Shown: in pieces, positions 1-12,637 of the stretch
How positions within the stretch are numbered: the first letter of the stretch is position 1
Layout of the letters: each line of letters opens with the position of its first letter
DNA from: Paracentrotus lividus
Taxonomy: Eukaryota > Echinodermata > Echinoidea > Camarodonta > Echinidae
DNA: 64,000 bases
Assembly (NCBI GenBank): GCA_940671915.1
Contig: CALNVZ010000641.1
Span: 5,600,804-5,664,803 of the forward strand
Reading direction: 5' to 3'
Program-made: the position numbers and the translations under genes
Notes under the pieces: generated by a model
The model's input: the letters and a program-made list of their open reading frames with translations, nothing else
Databases searched by the model: none
Told to the model about the DNA's origin: nothing

Positions 1-24
1 GAGAGAGAGAGAGAGAGAGAGAGA
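1..24. repeat. (GA)n microsatellite at window edge
   Basis: The window opens inside an uninterrupted GA dinucleotide run, so its true left end is not visible. Confidence 0.95.
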
Positions 25-290
25 TAGATAATAAAATACAACAAAAGAAGGGAGACAAAAGAGCGTGGGGTCCTCACTGTATGAAGAGCTTGCGATCAAA
101 AGGCAGTAAATCCACGTTTGATGAAAATTGAGTTATTGATATCAGACCTTTGTTCAGGTTGGTATCCGTCTTTGAATAAAAGTGCGACCCTTTAGCATTC
201 AAAAGAAAATGCACATTTTAATATCTCCTTTTCAAAGAAGTCTCTATTCGAAATCTAGTAAAAAAAAAATGTTGAATTCTTTATTCTTAG

Positions 291-293
<3 letters not shown>

Positions 294-351
<58 letters not shown>
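294..351. repeat. poly(A) run, 58 nt
   Basis: This is an uninterrupted A homopolymer. It could be the tail of a retrotransposed sequence on the plus strand, but nothing recognisable lies just upstream. Its exact length in an assembly is unreliable. Confidence 0.95.
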
Positions 352-354
<3 letters not shown>

Positions 355-1601
355 TTAAGCGCTTTTTGGTTGCCAAATACATAAACTATCCCAAATATAG
401 GTTGTCATATTCTGTTATGAGTTCGACATGCTCTAATGATGATACGGTTAATTTAAACCAGGTTAGAGCCAATCCGTTGGTATAATTTCTCCTTTGTATA
501 GAAATTATCCTGCTTCAAAATCGAATTACGCTTCCTAAATTGAAAACGTCGCATGTATACATGTAGTGCAGAGGTCAATTGAACACAATTGATTTACATG
601 CCATGGAGTACTGACTGCATTGCGTTGGAGTAGGTACTTTAACCTTTGACCTCTTGATATCCCAATACTGATTTGATATTGACGTTGACAGTGATTTCTC
701 TTTTAAATCGGGTCAGTTGTTGCGGGAATTGACGTAACCTTGAAAAAAGATTGTACATTTTATGTATAAACAAATGAAAGTTCGCTATGCCCAATAAGTA
801 AATTATTGATATTCTTGAAATATGAAAGTTATGAAAATGATATGCAAATTAGACCGTTTCGTTGTCGTCTATCGTGTTCGTCTTGGCAATGTATTAGTCA
901 AATTTCTGACACCAATTAAACATATTAAAAAAAATAACTAGAATACCTCCCTCGCCACGATGGTTTGTTTTAACTAAAAAACTCAGGATATAGGCCTATG
1001 CAATGATAAAACTGAAAAAATCAATAAAAATCGAATTATAATGAACTGTAATTACGATATCTACACATAGTACAGAAATTTCCAAAGACACTTCCTGGTT
1101 TGACAAAAATTATAGTACGATAATCCCCAGATTTACGGGGGGGGGGGGTCCTTAGTCGTCATTGTCCGTGCCAGAGGAAGACATAATAAAGGGCTAAGAG
1201 TGGAAATACAGGCATAATACTCAACAAAACCATCGCGCTGTACTTAATGCATGTGCTGGGTAACAATAACCAAATAAAAGAAGACAAATAGGGAAGAAAT
1301 GGAATAAAAGAACATTAAATTGCTAACCCCCGCAGTGCTTGCTAAAATGGGTCTAATCTTCGATTCGTAAAGTCGCCCTTGATCTCTATGTACTTGAAAA
1401 CAACGGCCAAAGCAGAGAATCTTACTAACATTTCCCTGATTAAATTGAACATTTTATGGGAGCTTGATTGATTCAGCTGTTCTACCCAACAGGTGACGGT
1501 CACATCTTTACTTCAAAGTTCAATTCCGTTTTTTATGTGTATATTTTTTTCTTGCTCGGTTCAAGGTAACACAAAAAGACACAGATGGGAATGATTTGGT
1601 T
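352..1601. other. No recognised feature
   Basis: AT-rich unique-looking DNA with no long open frame. The only notable item is a G homopolymer at 1137-1148. Confidence 0.6.
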
Positions 1602-1860
1602 CTAATGCGGCGGTCACAACTTGCCGTACCTTCGACGTGCAACTCCCTACGATGGATTTCGTAGAAAATTCGTGCAGCTTAAGTACCATGCAGGCACGTT
1701 GCCTGTACGACGTGCAGGAAGTTTTTCCAATACCCTTACTACAGAAACGCAGGGATCGCAGAAATTAACCCACTACCTGTGCGTGCATTGTGCATGCAAC
1801 GTAGGCTACGTTGATTGCACGTGCCCCGTAGCCTACGACGAGTTGTGACCGCCGCATTAG
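1602..1860. mobile_element. 259-bp MITE with perfect 20-bp terminal inverted repeats
   Basis: The left end ctaatgcggcggtcacaact (1602-1621) is the exact reverse complement of the right end (1841-1860). The second and third bases of each end read TA, so the element may really start at ATGCGGCGG inside a duplicated TA target site, as for mariner-like elements. The interior is much richer in CpG than the AT-rich surroundings and contains recurring cgtgca and tgcacg motifs that fold back on each other. It has no coding capacity; the 75-codon plus frame inside it is incidental. The perfect ends suggest a relatively young insertion, but the superfamily is an inference. Confidence 0.8.
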
Positions 1861-2490
1861 TATAGTGTAATACGTTGGTATGGGAATGAAATTCAAGAGG
1901 TATTAATTGCAAAGAAACACAGATAATGAGGTCAAGGGTCTTACATAAACGAGTGCATTGTAGGATTTACGGGGTTGGAAGTAAGGGGGGGGGGGCTGCA
2001 ACTGGCGTGCGTCCTACTACCTTTTTGAAACTACTCGATAATGAAACGTAAACATGAACCGTAATCAAAATTGTTCTGATGCGGCTCCGCTCAAATTTTT
2101 CCATTTATGTAAACATAATGTTGTGTAATTTCAGAAGCCGTGCGTAACCCGGCGGCGCAAAACTTTTTATGTGCGGAATTATCGCGAAAAATATCGAGGG
2201 GGGGGGACTTTTAAGAACCCAGTCTAATAAGGTTGACAAATACTGATATGCACGGATATAGGATAAGGACCCCATCCCTCCTTTGCTCCCCCCCCCTTGT
2301 ACCCACCTGATGCGTTCGGACATGGCCCACTCCCTACCTCCTCCTCTCCCCGCCGCCTCTCCGCTTGGTAGCCAACAGGCCTGCTATCCAACGTATCAGG
2401 TGTCTGGATAATCACATTTGATGTTGTATAGGTGTTGCATATCAACAGAAGTAGTTCCAAATAATATGTGTCAATTTGTAATAATATATT
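1861..2490. other. No gene; G/C homopolymer-rich stretch
   Basis: It contains G runs at 1985-1995 and 2198-2206 and a C run at 2288-2296. Short open frames on both strands run through these tracts and have no recognisable protein features. Confidence 0.55.
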
Positions 2491-2764
2491 TGCAATCGTA
2501 TAAGTTCAAATGTGATAAAAAAGGCATCATACCTCATATAATCATGATTTTCTCACTGCTGTTGACTGGCAGAGTTAAATGTTCTTATTTATGCTTCAAG
2601 CATATCAAGTTTTATATTGTTATAATTATATTTTTGCAATCGTATAAGTTCAAATGTGATAAAAACAGGGTATCATACCTCATAAATCATTTTTCGCTAC
2701 TGTTGACTGGCAGAGTTAAATGTTCTTATTTAATGCTTCAAGCGTAATCAATTTTTTTTGTTCT
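2491..2764 (+). repeat. Two-unit tandem duplication (~144 + 130 bp)
   Basis: Both units begin tgcaatcgtataagttcaaa (2491 and 2635) and share the later block gttgactggcagagttaaat followed by ttcttattt and a copy of tgcttcaag. A third unit appears to start at 2765 with tgcaatcgt and then diverges. The plus-strand frame spanning both units repeats the same peptide, as expected for a duplication, and is not evidence of a gene. Confidence 0.85.
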
Positions 2765-2773
2765 TGCAATCGT

Positions 2774-3310
2774 TGCGTATGTCGAAAACAAAAGACAAAA
2801 AAGCGAAATAGATAAAACAAAATGAAAGGTATTTTGAAATTGCAAATAGTTATATCCACTTAGTTTGTTTATTTGCCGTTTATTTTGCCATTGTCGATAG
2901 AAGAGGATACGGGTTCATGGGTACTCCTTTTTATTAACTCACAAAAAATGGCTTAGGAATAGATATAGATATAATTTTCTTTCTTATTGCCATTACCCTA
3001 ACCCTTCAAACATGTCAAATATCCTATTATGTCAGTATCCGTTAGCGCAGTTTCAACCCTTTCACACATTTATATCATTTTATTAGCTACGCATCTCTTT
3101 TAATATTGGAATCAACTATAACGTTACTACTGAAAACAATGTTTCCCATTCCTTCCACCTTTACATTGATTGTATTAGTCTTGAACCCAAAATGTTGAAA
3201 CCTTTCGAATTCCTTGACCTAATTCGTGTTTATCTTTCTTTTTCAAACTTCTGTTATCCTGTATGTCATCGCTATCCTTCCTGACTTTGTTTTTTCATCA
3301 TTTGCTTCTT
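2774..3310. other. No recognised feature
   Basis: AT-rich unique-looking sequence with no long frame. A short taccctaaccctt stretch near 2994 is telomere-like only by chance-length similarity. Confidence 0.55.
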
Positions 3311-3456
3311 CAGTGGCAGATCTAGGCGGGAGCGCAGGGCACGTGTCCTTTTATAAAAACCACTCATTTGACTGTGCAGATGAAAAATCGAAAATTTTGG
3401 CCTCGCCCCCTAATCAGCCCTGGCGACCCTATTTTAACAATCCTGTATCCGCACTG
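3311..3456. mobile_element. Short hAT-like MITE (146 bp)
   Basis: The left end cagtggcagatctagg and the reverse complement of the right end, cagtgcggatacagg, form imperfect terminal inverted repeats. They resemble the ends of the element at 15900-16063, so the window carries two members of one family. The CAGTG ends suit hAT elements, but no clean 8-bp target duplication is visible. It has no coding capacity. Confidence 0.55.
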
Positions 3457-4120
3457 TTCTAAGTCCAAAAAAGCGGCTGGTCCAGAGGAGCTACATAGGT
3501 GTACTCTGGAATTTTCTCCTGAATAAATGTAAAAACGAACTATAGACCACGGGGAAAAATTTATTTTGTTACAGACTGTGCGTATAGAATTAAGGATCCA
3601 AAAATAATCATACTCTCGTTGTTGCGATTCGTCTTCATTAAAATGTCCCATATTCTATTTTATATTGCAATTGCATATTCTAAATGCAACTATGCTAGGT
3701 ATGTGGTATGGTTTATCATGGGCATCGATTGGATCGGAAGGCTGGGGGGGGGGGGGGGCTGGTTCATTTTAATTTCTCTCGGAAGATTAGCAAATAGCAT
3801 ATCAAAACGCTCCCCACCATTTTTGTCAGTCGGGAAAAAGGGGGGCAACCATGCGAACCCCCCCCCTCTCTCTCTCAAAAAAAAAAAAAAAAAAAATAGA
3901 AAAAAGCTAATAATTATCATGTGTTGGAAATTTTCCCCTTAAGGACCATTTCCCCTCCCTGTTCAACACATCGACCCCCATGTAAACACATCATGTATTT
4001 ATCTTATCCGTGAGAATATATTTTTTCTTTCTTTCTTTCAGAAGCTCGAGCGACACTCAATGAAATCCCTCTCTTGATTGAGTGAGCGCCCCTCTCTCGA
4101 TAAGCTTTCATTTGTGATGG
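3457..4120. repeat. Simple-repeat cluster, no gene
   Basis: It contains a G run (3744-3758), a C run and (TC)n (about 3858-3876), an A run (3877-3896) and a (CTTT)n tract near 4024-4040. The open frames here are translated homopolymers. Confidence 0.8.

Positions 4121-4156
<36 letters not shown>
4121..4156. repeat. poly(A) run, 36 nt
   Basis: Uninterrupted A homopolymer with no recognisable upstream retroelement. Confidence 0.95.
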
Positions 4157-4158
<2 letters not shown>

Positions 4159-5360
4159 TGGCAGTATAACGGAAATTACAATGGTCGGTAGTAATCATGG
4201 AAATGAGAAATATGTTTTATGTGACAATTGCTAGTGTAAACTGATAACACATTAAGTGGAATCACAAATTGGAATTTTGGAGCTATATAGTAAACGAGAT
4301 TCAATAGGTTCGTTAAAATTTGTAAACATGTTCAATGTATCTTACATGACTGTGTCATCCAGCTTTTGATATTTTTTAATAATTTATTTTAAACAATGGT
4401 GTTATTTTTTAGGCAGATGCGGACGGTTATAATGTTGAACCTCAATAGCCATCTTTCTTTATTTTCGGGCATTTGTAACTAATTTTATCGGTGAACATTT
4501 GTAATGTAGCTTAAATCGTTTCAAGGTTAGGTCGGGTTAACATACTTAAGTACTTAATGCCAACACATTCATACGACTGTGTCAAAAAAAGTATCAAAAC
4601 ATATTTTTGTCCTTGATTTCAACAAACATGTCATATCCTGGGAATAAATTGCCGCACCCCAATTTAGGTTCTTGAGCCACACTGTAAGAGGTACACACAC
4701 ACAACGCCGTTCTTAAAGACTCTGCCAAGTGCCATTAAAAAGAAGGAAAAAATGCGCAAGATCGTGAAATAAATCGCTTTTGGAAGCCTGATCTTCTCAT
4801 TTACTCTTCTCCTTCCGTCTCTGTATTTTGTTCTCAGCCGGTAATTGCATGTCTCTCACCCAGGCCGCTCCATCCTGCTTGTTACAATGCCTCAAGTGGG
4901 CTCATGGAGTGGTTGTGTAGATGCAGGCGAAACGCAAGACAAACCAGGGCGGGACTGCGCGCGCCTCAGAAGTGGTCCTTGATGCAGCGCTGCTCTGCCG
5001 TATAAGAGCCTCTCCTGAAGAACGGGCCCCCTCTTGAAGCGGTCGTTGAGTGGCTCGTCTGAGTTTCATTTTGGTAGAGAATCGACCTAAATTCACCCAA
5101 CACGAATTTGATAAATTGACTCTGTATCGATGTTAGAAACAATTAGAAGAACATTTCTTACTTCTGAAAGCCCGCGCGGTGTTTTTTGTTTTCAAATGCT
5201 TTCGCAAACACACTCGGCCATGCTCGGTGTCATAACCAATCGCCCACTTGCTGACGTTGTTGCGCCGACTTCATCATACCCATGTACATCCAATTGACAG
5301 TGTATAGTGGGTCGCATGACTGTAAAGGTTCCAATCCGACCATTTAACAAACATTTGCCA
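4157..5360. other. No gene assigned; GC-rich island near 4890-5065
   Basis: Mostly AT-rich sequence. The stretch about 4890-5065 is clearly richer in G, C and CpG than its flanks and is partly open in several frames, for example a 64-codon minus frame at 4902-5096. I could not match any frame to a known protein family. It could be an exon, a repeat fragment or a promoter-proximal island. Confidence 0.35.
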
Positions 5361-5410
5361 CTCTCGACCACAGAAATAGAGAAATTTTCTCTATTTCTGT
5401 GCTCTCGACC
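5361..5410. repeat. Perfect 16-bp-arm hairpin inside a 9-bp direct repeat
   Basis: The arms at 5369-5384 and 5386-5401 are exact reverse complements separated by a single base. The word ctctcgacc lies on both sides (5361-5369 and 5402-5410). The arrangement resembles either a tiny foldback insertion with a 9-bp target duplication or a template-switch replication scar. Confidence 0.85.
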
Positions 5411-8400
5411 CACGTGTTTGATTGGGTGCTCAGTGAGAGCGGCGGTCAGGAGGCGGACATATTTTTTTGATCGGCATTGTGCCTAGCTGGAATGTTCCAA
5501 GCGATCTGGATATTTTAGACCAACATTGTTATTGGCAATCATTAAATCCGCGACTACGGCATATCTGTTGGAAAGTATAAACCGAAAACATCTTGAACCA
5601 GTATTTGGAGAAAAATAAAATTATAAAAAATAAATTGTTTTTAAATAGTTTCAGAGCTTTTCATTAGGTTTTTTTTTCTTTTTGTCGTTCTCTTTGTAAA
5701 AAATTTGGTCTGGTTCTCAACTGCTCCCAGGAATGGAAAAGGTGCTTGTTTCCCTTTCATTAAAAAATCTATTATTATTATTATTATTATAATTTAAGAG
5801 CGTGCGCTTCATAATTTGCCAAAAATTGTATACCTTAATTTCCGTATGATTGTGGACAAATAATCCATAATCCCTTATACCAAAATTTGCAGGCCCCTAT
5901 AAAATGCAAGGTAAGGGCGCGCTAAATCATGATTAACAGTTATGACAATAACGGATTTTGTCTACTCAAATATCTCAATTTTGCTTTGCTCACTTTAAAT
6001 ATTAATTGTCGCTGGTTCTTCCAACATTAGAACAAGATATCTTGCATTATATCAATCATAACTAAAGTTCCACTAACGATATCCAGGAAAATCCCCTCAT
6101 GATATTTATTATCCAATTTGTCCTGTCTTTACCTGTTATACCATGCAACGTTAACCCACGTAGGCCCATGAACACCCCTGTTAGAAATTCATCATGGATT
6201 GCTCTAAAGGGATATTAGTAATTTCTTATTTTCTAATATCATGTTATTTTTCGTAAATACTAATCTTACTTTCTCCTCCTCCCCAGCGCCGGCCTCTTTT
6301 AATAAAAGCTCTAAAAAATTACTTGATATACGTGGATAATAGTATTCGTCTTAAATTTGTTTTCGGTATCATTGTCTTATTGGTACTTGTTTCCACCCTA
6401 AAACTCGGAGTAAATTCTATTAAAAATACAATTTTAGAAACCTTTGCTGTGCAATAAAAACAACAACCAAAAAATATAAAGCTGCATAAACAAAGATGCA
6501 GTATACCCATCTTGCGCTTTTTTGTTGTTGAAAACGTTGTGATGAAAAATTGTGATTATAACATTCAACCAATTCATCCGATTTCCCGGAAACTTGAATT
6601 CGTGCTCCCAGATTCGAGAAGAGCACCCATGGATGTAAAAATCCCACTCTAACAAAATAGGAACACCCCCTTCCCCCAATTTAGGAAAAAGAGTTGGTTT
6701 GAATGTTTCGCAACTCAAACCTAAACAAATCTAAACAGCAGTGCTTTGCCACTCGATTTCGATGAAAAGCCCTTTCCACTCGTTGGCTTAGAGTGAAAAA
6801 TCTCGCCCCCTTTCGGTATACTTAAGTCCACAACCAATTGTCTCCGTTGACATTACATGGATGGATAATGTTGTGACCTTCTGATAACACTGACGCCAAA
6901 AAACATTCCTTATGGAACATTTCTTAATTGTTGTCATGCGAAAAGAGAAACAATTGAAACAAACACATGAATAGGTGAAAAACACAATCGAATTTTTCAG
7001 TTAATAGCTTCATAAGTCATTGCTTGGTAGCAGCCAGTATGCTTGGGAATGCCTAATCTATATTTAATAAAGCCCACTCGTCCGATGATCAATTTTAAAT
7101 TTGTTGTTATGTGAAAACGCCAATTTTCTTTAAATGATGCTTTCTCTATTTTTTTTTAAAGGAAAGCTTTTTGGCCAGACATAAAGTAACCTGATTAGTT
7201 GGCTGCCTGATTAGTTTTGTATTGCTTTCATTTTTTAATATGGTCTATAATTTATTTAATTTCATATCAAACAATCCACTTAATCCACAACAAAAATAAT
7301 TAAAGATAAAAAAGAGGGAAAAGAATAGCGAAGAAAAAGATTAATTTCTTGATTAAATTTGATTATTAAAGGGGAAATTGCCCTTTGTAATAGTTGGCTT
7401 ACTGTGGATATTGCAGGAAAAATCATAAGCAGCATTAGTGAAGATTGGTGAAAAGGCTGGAAAAACTGATAGAAAAAGTTATGGAGATTTGATTTTGAGA
7501 TCTCTAATTGACATAAGGAAATCTACCCCATTAACAATTCGGTTCGCCGTTTGTGATGTTCAGCAAAGGAGAATCCCCCCCATATGCGTGTGGGGCACAA
7601 TAAACTATTCCACAATGTCTCTTTTATTTTTCATTCTTAATGATCAGAACAAGCTTTTTCTTTACATGTTAGATTATAACTTTCATATATTTACAAGATC
7701 CCATACAAAAGATTCTTTATTTCTCCTTTTTAGAATGCAAGGAAAAAAGGATCGGATTTTAGTTACCAATGTGTACACATAGATTATGGAAGATCTTCCC
7801 TGGCTTCTACATCACACACATCATGGTCCGCGTGCCCAATTGGAGGATTCTCCCATATCATAAAGTGATCTTCAAAAAAATCTTAAAAGAATTAATATCT
7901 CTCTTATCTATTGCCTGATTTTCTTGAACTTTCTTCAATATGTTTTGGAGGTTCGTCTCCATCACTGAAAGCTTTAATTTCTGTGAGGGAAATTCACCTT
8001 TAAGCTTTATACGAGGAAACCTCATCTTGGATTATTCTATAAAAAGAGAAGAACGCTTCAGACTGCCAATATTATACAAACAATGATAAAAGATAATGCA
8101 ATGAATAATATAAGATGCAAAATCATGTACTGATCAATAAACGGCAGTAAAACTAGTTAGGCTATATTACCCACCCATCGAATATTATAAGTGCATAAAC
8201 CTCACCAGTCCAACCTCAATAACTTGAATGCCAAACCGAGGAGGACGTTCGGGCGGGACAACTCGGAGGAAACATTTCGCGTTTGACGTAATCTGCAAAC
8301 CGTCTTATATTGCACCTCTAGAGGCACCTTGCATCGGCAAAACTAGTTCGCAACCCGTCTCATGTCACGCTTAGATTGCCACATTTAACGTCGCGGCCAA

Positions 8401-8430
8401 ATGTATTATTTGTATTCCGATTCAGTTTGA
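5411..8430. other. No recognised gene, 3 kb
   Basis: AT-rich sequence with an (ATT)n microsatellite at about 5770-5791. The longest frame (plus, 7438-7782, 114 codons) is low in complexity, has no recognisable motif and is not supported as a gene. A member of the GTAACA-ended MITE family begins at the right boundary. Confidence 0.5.
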
Positions 8431-8688
8431 GGTGTAACACAAAGGGACTTTACGATTGATATAAAGTTTACGCCATTGATTTTCTGGTAAACCTTATTTG
8501 AAAACCAGGTAACAGTTTCATTGCGATTTAGGATTTAGGGCATATGATTAAGAATAAGTGGTTAGCGGCTGAGGGGTTGGATTTAAAGTCATCCAATTTG
8601 GCAGCATCCTGACCATTTGATGAGGCTACCGGACCAAAAACATCATCGAACTTTTTTATTCAATCGAAGGTCCTTTGTGTGTTAAACG
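8431..8688. mobile_element. MITE, ggtgtaacac-ended family (258 bp)
   Basis: The left end ggtgtaacacaaa followed by ttacgattgat matches, in reverse, the right end around 8641-8688 (caatcgaagg, tttgtgtgtt). The better-preserved right half at about 10760-10832 confirms the sequence. It belongs to the same family as the elements at 13204, 18168 and 50207. Like the 18168 element, it carries the internal motif gaggctaccgg. It has no coding capacity. Confidence 0.6.
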
Positions 8689-10636
8689 CAACCCCACTTT
8701 TGTGGTTGTGTCTGATGATGTGTCTTTCAGTGTGACTTACCTCTGTCGCAGTGACAAATGAAGAGGCCTGTTCCAAGAAAGGTACTACATCCATCTTATG
8801 TTGCTTCTGAGAAAAACGCATTTGTTTTGATGTTTTCTTTACATGCCTCTATGGGAAAAATATATTAAAAAAGGGCATTTCAATGGTTTGCTTTAAATTG
8901 AGGGAAAAAGTTCGTTTCAAAGGAAAACTACCTACCTACGATAATAGGTCTGATGATCAATAATTCAATTTTCCACAAAAGTGGATGTTTATTCCCTGTA
9001 AGGAATGGGAATCTCTTTCAAAATTCAGCGCCCTTAGTCTACATTACAGAGGACGTGATGTGAGCTCTTCCGATAATTAATTATAGAATAACACCGGTTC
9101 AGTGCGAGCCGATAATTGGACTCAATAATATAGCGGCTAGTTAAAGCATTGCACATGGACCTGGTTATTCGCTTATGACGTAATTCAAGACGACCATCAG
9201 CTCTTATTCAAAAAAAATGTGTAGTATATTTTTGGGCATGCAGTTTATTAACCTGTATTTCATTTTTTTGTTACATTTTAATATTCAATTTATTAGGTTC
9301 AGATAATGCTTATTGTATACTATAAAATAGTTAGAAACCCACGCATAAATAACGGAAGCCAAAACCGATAGAAAGTAAACCATACAATGCCAAGGGAAAC
9401 AAAATATGAAAAAGCTTTTCTTATGGACCTTGAACCCATACTTTCAAAAGTTTAAATATTCTACGTTGAATGTTTTAATAAAAAATTATGTTTTTGTTCT
9501 ATTAGTTATTTCAGTACCTTTTACAGTTATCAAAAAGTACTAAAAAATGTATTTAGCCATATGTTTTAGGGACTCGAACTAGTTACCTGCTGATAATGGT
9601 GGGTTCAGGCCAACCAACTCCTTACCTAATTAAATCAAAATAATGAAATTCGATATTGGGGCGATTTCCTGATTAAGATTACTTGAGGGTTTTGAATGGC
9701 ATGACCATAAATTCATGCTAATCAAAGGGAAAGTGGCGTCTTGGTTATAATGCTTGATTTCCGTCACGACGTTCGTTTGGTATTTCCAAATGCTTATTAC
9801 TTAAGGGAAAAGTTTTTTGGATAGAAATAACAAAACTGTGAGGTGTCAAATTATTAAAGAAGGGAATATTATATTAAAGAGTACAATTTAAGGGGATTGT
9901 TCTGTAAATACACTCGGTAATGCATATAATGGACCCTTCTAAAAAGAGAAACAAAATTATAGTATTTTTGCGAACATTTGTATGGGTAGTCCATTCACAC
10001 AATTTTCTGCGATGTTGATATGATTCATTGGATTGCATTTTGTTCCAAGAACCTTGCACATATCTTCACTAACAATTAATAGAGACCGAGCCATTTACAC
10101 CTGATAATTCAACCACACGCCACAAACAATAGTTTATTCCTATAAAAAATAGTTTTTGTTATGCTGTTTGTTGTTGTTTGGTGTTACAACGGGGCGCCTG
10201 TCATTCAATTTGGGAAATATTCCACGCAATTTTTTTTATTTTTATTTTTTTTTTTTTTGGGGGGCGGTTGTTCCTATTTTCAATCCGTTTCTTCTTTAAA
10301 TTTTCAGCATTCCATCATTTTATTTTTTTCAGAGCAAAATTTGTATGAGATTGTGTAACATATTAAAATTGGCATTCATTACATAACACCAAAGTGCAGT
10401 GGACATCTTGTAACAAAAACAGTCAATCCGATATTCATATTTGTTATAACTGCAACGATGGCGTTTAATGAGAAAATTGAAAGCCGAATTAATGCCGCGG
10501 AAAAGGAAAGTGAGATTCAGGAATGATGAAGGATTTTTATATAGAAGAGAGCAAAATATGGAGAAGATGCGGGGGAGGGTGAGGTTTTTTCTTTCTGCTC
10601 TGAAATATGGTTTTTACGATGGATATGGTATCGGTT
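8583..10636 (+). repeat. Copy A of a ~2-kb duplication ending at the assembly gap
   Basis: From 8583 to the gap, this stretch matches 10737-12637 in the same order and orientation. Shared words include gtctttcagtgtga, cgacgttcgtttggta and acgatggatatg. Differences are mostly one- or two-base insertions and deletions, many in homopolymers. The match ends exactly at the N gap on this side and begins exactly at the gap on the other. That is the pattern of two contigs whose overlapping ends were not merged, and the copy probably does not exist twice in the genome. No gene is seen in it. Confidence 0.9.
9568..9632 (-). repeat. Possible tRNA-derived SINE head (relic)
   Basis: Read on the minus strand, the stretch has a tRNA-like T arm with a near-consensus B box agttcgagtcc, preceded by gcaggtaact and a gttggttgg element like a tRNA D arm. 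The anticodon arm is not convincing. It looks like a pol III-type SINE fragment rather than a functional tRNA. The equivalent stretch in copy B (near 11635-11695) is damaged by indels. Confidence 0.3.
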
Positions 10637-10736
10637 NNNNNNNNNNNNNNNNNNNNNNNNNNNNNNNNNNNNNNNNNNNNNNNNNNNNNNNNNNNNNNNN
10701 NNNNNNNNNNNNNNNNNNNNNNNNNNNNNNNNNNNN
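10637..10736. other. Assembly gap, exactly 100 N
   Basis: One hundred N bases, the conventional placeholder for a gap of unknown size. Any frame that crosses it is meaningless. Confidence 1.
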
Positions 10737-12637
10737 TAATGGATCATCCAATTTTGGAGCATCCTGACATGATTGAGGCTACGACAAAAAATCAATCGTA
10801 ACTTTTTATCAATCGTAAGTCTTGTGTTACACCCCACTGTTGTTGGTCTGATGTATGTGTCTTTCAGTGTGATTTACCTCTGTGGCAGTGGACAAAGTGA
10901 AGAGCCTGTTCCAAAAGGATACTTACATCCCATCGTTTTTGCTTCTGAGAAAAAACGCATTTGTTTTCGAGTTTTTTCTACATGCCTCTATGGAAAAATA
11001 ATATTAAAAAGGGCATTTTCTAATGGTTGCTTTAAATTGAGTGAGAAAATTCGTTCAAAGAAACGTAGCCTACCTACATTAATGGTCTGATTATCAATAA
11101 TTCAATTTTCACAAAAGGATTGTAATCCCTTTAGGAATGAATCTCTTCAATCAGCGCCACAACAATTAGTCTCATTCCAGGCGTGTGTGGCTCTTCGATA
11201 TTAATTTGTCACGGTTCAGTGAGCCGATGATTGATCGCATATATGCGCTAGTTAAGGCCATTGCACAGACCTGTTATCGCTTATGACGTAATTCAAGACG
11301 ACCTTCATGCTTCTTTATTCAAAAACCTGTGAGTATATTTTTGGATGCCAGTTTATACCTGTAATTCATGTTTTATGCATTTTAATTCCATAATTAGTTC
11401 AGAATAATGCATTTTGTACTATAAATAGATAGACACGATAATTAACGGAAGCCAAAAACCTTGATAGAATGTGAACATACATGCAAGCGAACAAAATATG
11501 TAAGCTCCTAACTTAAACCATACTCTTCAAAAAAGTTTAAATATCTACGTTGAATGCTTTATAAAAAATTATGTTTTGTCATAGTTATTCAGAACTTACA
11601 GCTCAAAAAGTACTAAAAATGTATTTAGCATTGTTTAGCTCGACAGTTACCTGCTGATAATGTGGGTTCTAGGCAACCAATCCTTACACAATTAATCAAA
11701 TATTGAAATTCGATATTTGGGATCTGATAGATATCTGAGGTTTGAATGCATGACCACTAATCATGCTAATCAAAGGAAAGTGGGCGTCTTGGTTTATAAT
11801 GCTTTGATTTTTTCGTCACGACGTTCGTTTGGTATTCAAATGCTTATTACTTAATAGGAAAGTTTTTTTGGATAGAATAACAAACTGTGAGGTGTCAAAT
11901 ATTAAGAAGAATATTATATTAGAGGTACAATGTTAAGGATTGTTCTGTAAATACACTCGTAGCTATATAATGACCTTCTAAAAAAGAGAGAACAAAAATT
12001 AAATAGTTTTGCCGAACTTTGTATGTAGTCCCATTCACACATTTCTGCGTGTTGATATGATCATTTGGATGATTCCAGAACCTTGCAACATATCTTCACT
12101 AAAATTAATAGAGACAGCATTTACAATAATTCAACCACAGCCACAACAATAGTTTCTTATAAAAAAGTTTTTTGTTATGCTGTTGTTGTTGTTTGGTTGG
12201 TTTAAACGGCGCCTGTCATTCAATTTTGAATATTCACGCCAATTTTTTTTTTTTTTTTTTTTTTTTTTTGGGGGGGGGGTTGTTCTTATTTCATCCGTTC
12301 TTTCTTTAATTCCATGCATTCCATCATTTTATTTTTTTCCAGAAGCAAATTTGTTATGATGATTGTGTAAACATATAAAATGCATCTATACATAAACAAA
12401 GGTTGAGTGGACATCTTTGTAACAAACAAACAGTCAATCCGATATCATATTTGTATAACCTGCAACGATGCGTTATGAGAAAATGAAAGCCGAATTAATG
12501 CGGAAAGGAAAGTGAGATTCAGGAAGATGAAGAATTATATATATAGAGAGATCAAAATATGGAGAGATGGGGGGGAGGGTGAGGATTTTCTTTTCTGCTC
12601 TGAAATATTGGTTTACGATGGATATGTATCGTGTTTT
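10737..12637 (+). repeat. Copy B of the gap-flanking duplication
   Basis: It matches 8583-10636 from its first bases after the gap (near gatcatccaatttt) to about tcgtgtttttt at 12637, where unique sequence resumes. It is about 150 bp shorter than copy A because of many small deletions. A T run followed by a G run (12243-12279) replaces an interrupted version in copy A near 10231-10265. The spread of small indels suggests low-accuracy contig-end consensus. Confidence 0.9.

Noticed and set aside
7438..7782. 114-codon plus frame as a gene
   Set aside because: Composition is that of AT-rich random sequence, with no motif, no neighbours and no splice evidence.
10468..10837. Frames running through the N gap
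   Set aside because: They are open only because N codons cannot be stops.
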